Under the pieces are notes generated by a model. That model made no database searches and was not told the DNA's origin. It was given only the letters and a program-made list of their open reading frames with translations. Below, one piece after another: positions 40,667 to 40,762 of a stretch of 40,762 nucleotides of DNA (position 1 is the first letter of the stretch; every line of letters begins with the position of its first letter). Made by a program: the position numbers and the translations under genes. The DNA is from an uncultured Flavobacteriales bacterium (GTDB lineage Bacteria > Bacteroidota > Bacteroidia > CAIKAF01): the NCBI GenBank assembly GCA_903837495.1, contig CAILUT010000032.1, positions 1 through 40,762 on the forward strand, given 5' to 3'.

Positions 40667-40762
40667 ATGAAAGAAAAGAATTATCTATCAAAACAAAATT
40701 CAGAGAAAGGAATACTTCCTGTGCATTCTCTTGATAACGATTCTAGCCAAATAAATATTTTA
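40667..40762 (+). CDS. N-terminus of an unidentified cassette gene (truncated by window end)
   Basis: ATG 40667 opens MKEKNYLSKQNSEKGILPVH... for 32 codons up to the window edge. It starts 38 nt after the attC crossover, the usual place for the first gene of the next cassette. Hydrophilic, no signal peptide, no recognised motif. A/T-rich like the preceding cassette. Confidence 0.5.
   Translation, partial: MKEKNYLSKQNSEKGILPVHSLDNDSSQINIL

Overview
The window looks like chromosome from a member of the Bacteroidota. The evidence is a set of families typical of that phylum (T9SS C-terminal sorting domain, DUF4834, DUF6427-like and DUF6268-like proteins, bifunctional phosphoglucose/phosphomannose isomerase, LptE of the Bacteroidota type). 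Promoter boxes of the TAnnTTTG kind also occur repeatedly, several of them only 3-6 nt before the start codon. I cannot assign a genus. No rRNA operon, prophage or CRISPR array is visible.

Layout. 1-3131: end of an unknown gene, then an O-antigen ligase-like protein and a polysaccharide flippase. 3768-7118 (minus): UvrD/PcrA helicase and a UspA-like protein. 7372-9018: lipocalin Blc and radical-SAM HemW. 9019-9720: repeat-rich non-coding DNA. 9721-11889: DsbD with an inserted calcium-binding TSP3-like segment. 11928-12868: a junk island with a structured repeat, a dead integrase tail, an att-like site, a small AT-rich gene and an IS3 remnant. 12907-16922 (minus): LipB, phosphoglucose/phosphomannose isomerase, CYTH protein and a membrane-anchored acidic repeat protein. 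16987-22204: membrane proteins, RpoN and UvrC. 22205-22873: non-coding DNA with an orphan promoter/palindrome and repeats. 22874-27154 (minus): nitroreductase, pirin, a small receiver-like protein, tRNA-Thr(CGT), a secreted helical-repeat protein and an SDR. 27187-32731 (plus): GNAT-like protein, glycosyltransferase, AccB, AccC, PlsC and LptE, a lipid and envelope block. 32987-38371 (minus): CarB with DUF4834, then a three-gene envelope operon. 38618-40762: integron-like locus.

Two observations stand out. First, the right end carries an integron-like gene cassette: a tyrosine-recombinase C-terminus, an imperfectly palindromic att-like site ending in GTT, an AT-rich cassette with two secreted-protein genes, and a 131-140 bp attC. 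The R'' side of that attC is the reverse complement of the first bases of the same cassette. A decayed paralogue of the integrase-tail/att-site/AT-rich-gene arrangement sits about 26.6 kb away at 12122-12646, and the two sequences stop matching next to the GTT crossover. The integrase points the same way as the cassettes, which is the less common 'inverted integrase' layout.

Second, a family of seven intergenic elements of about 150 bp is scattered in both orientations (3132, 7204, 11928, 18036, 22445, 24791, 36131). Every copy begins at a T-tract. The copies fold into one long rod of four nested stems, and compensatory changes between copies preserve the pairing. Five of the seven begin just 3' of a stop codon in the same orientation. 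I recognise no published name for this family.
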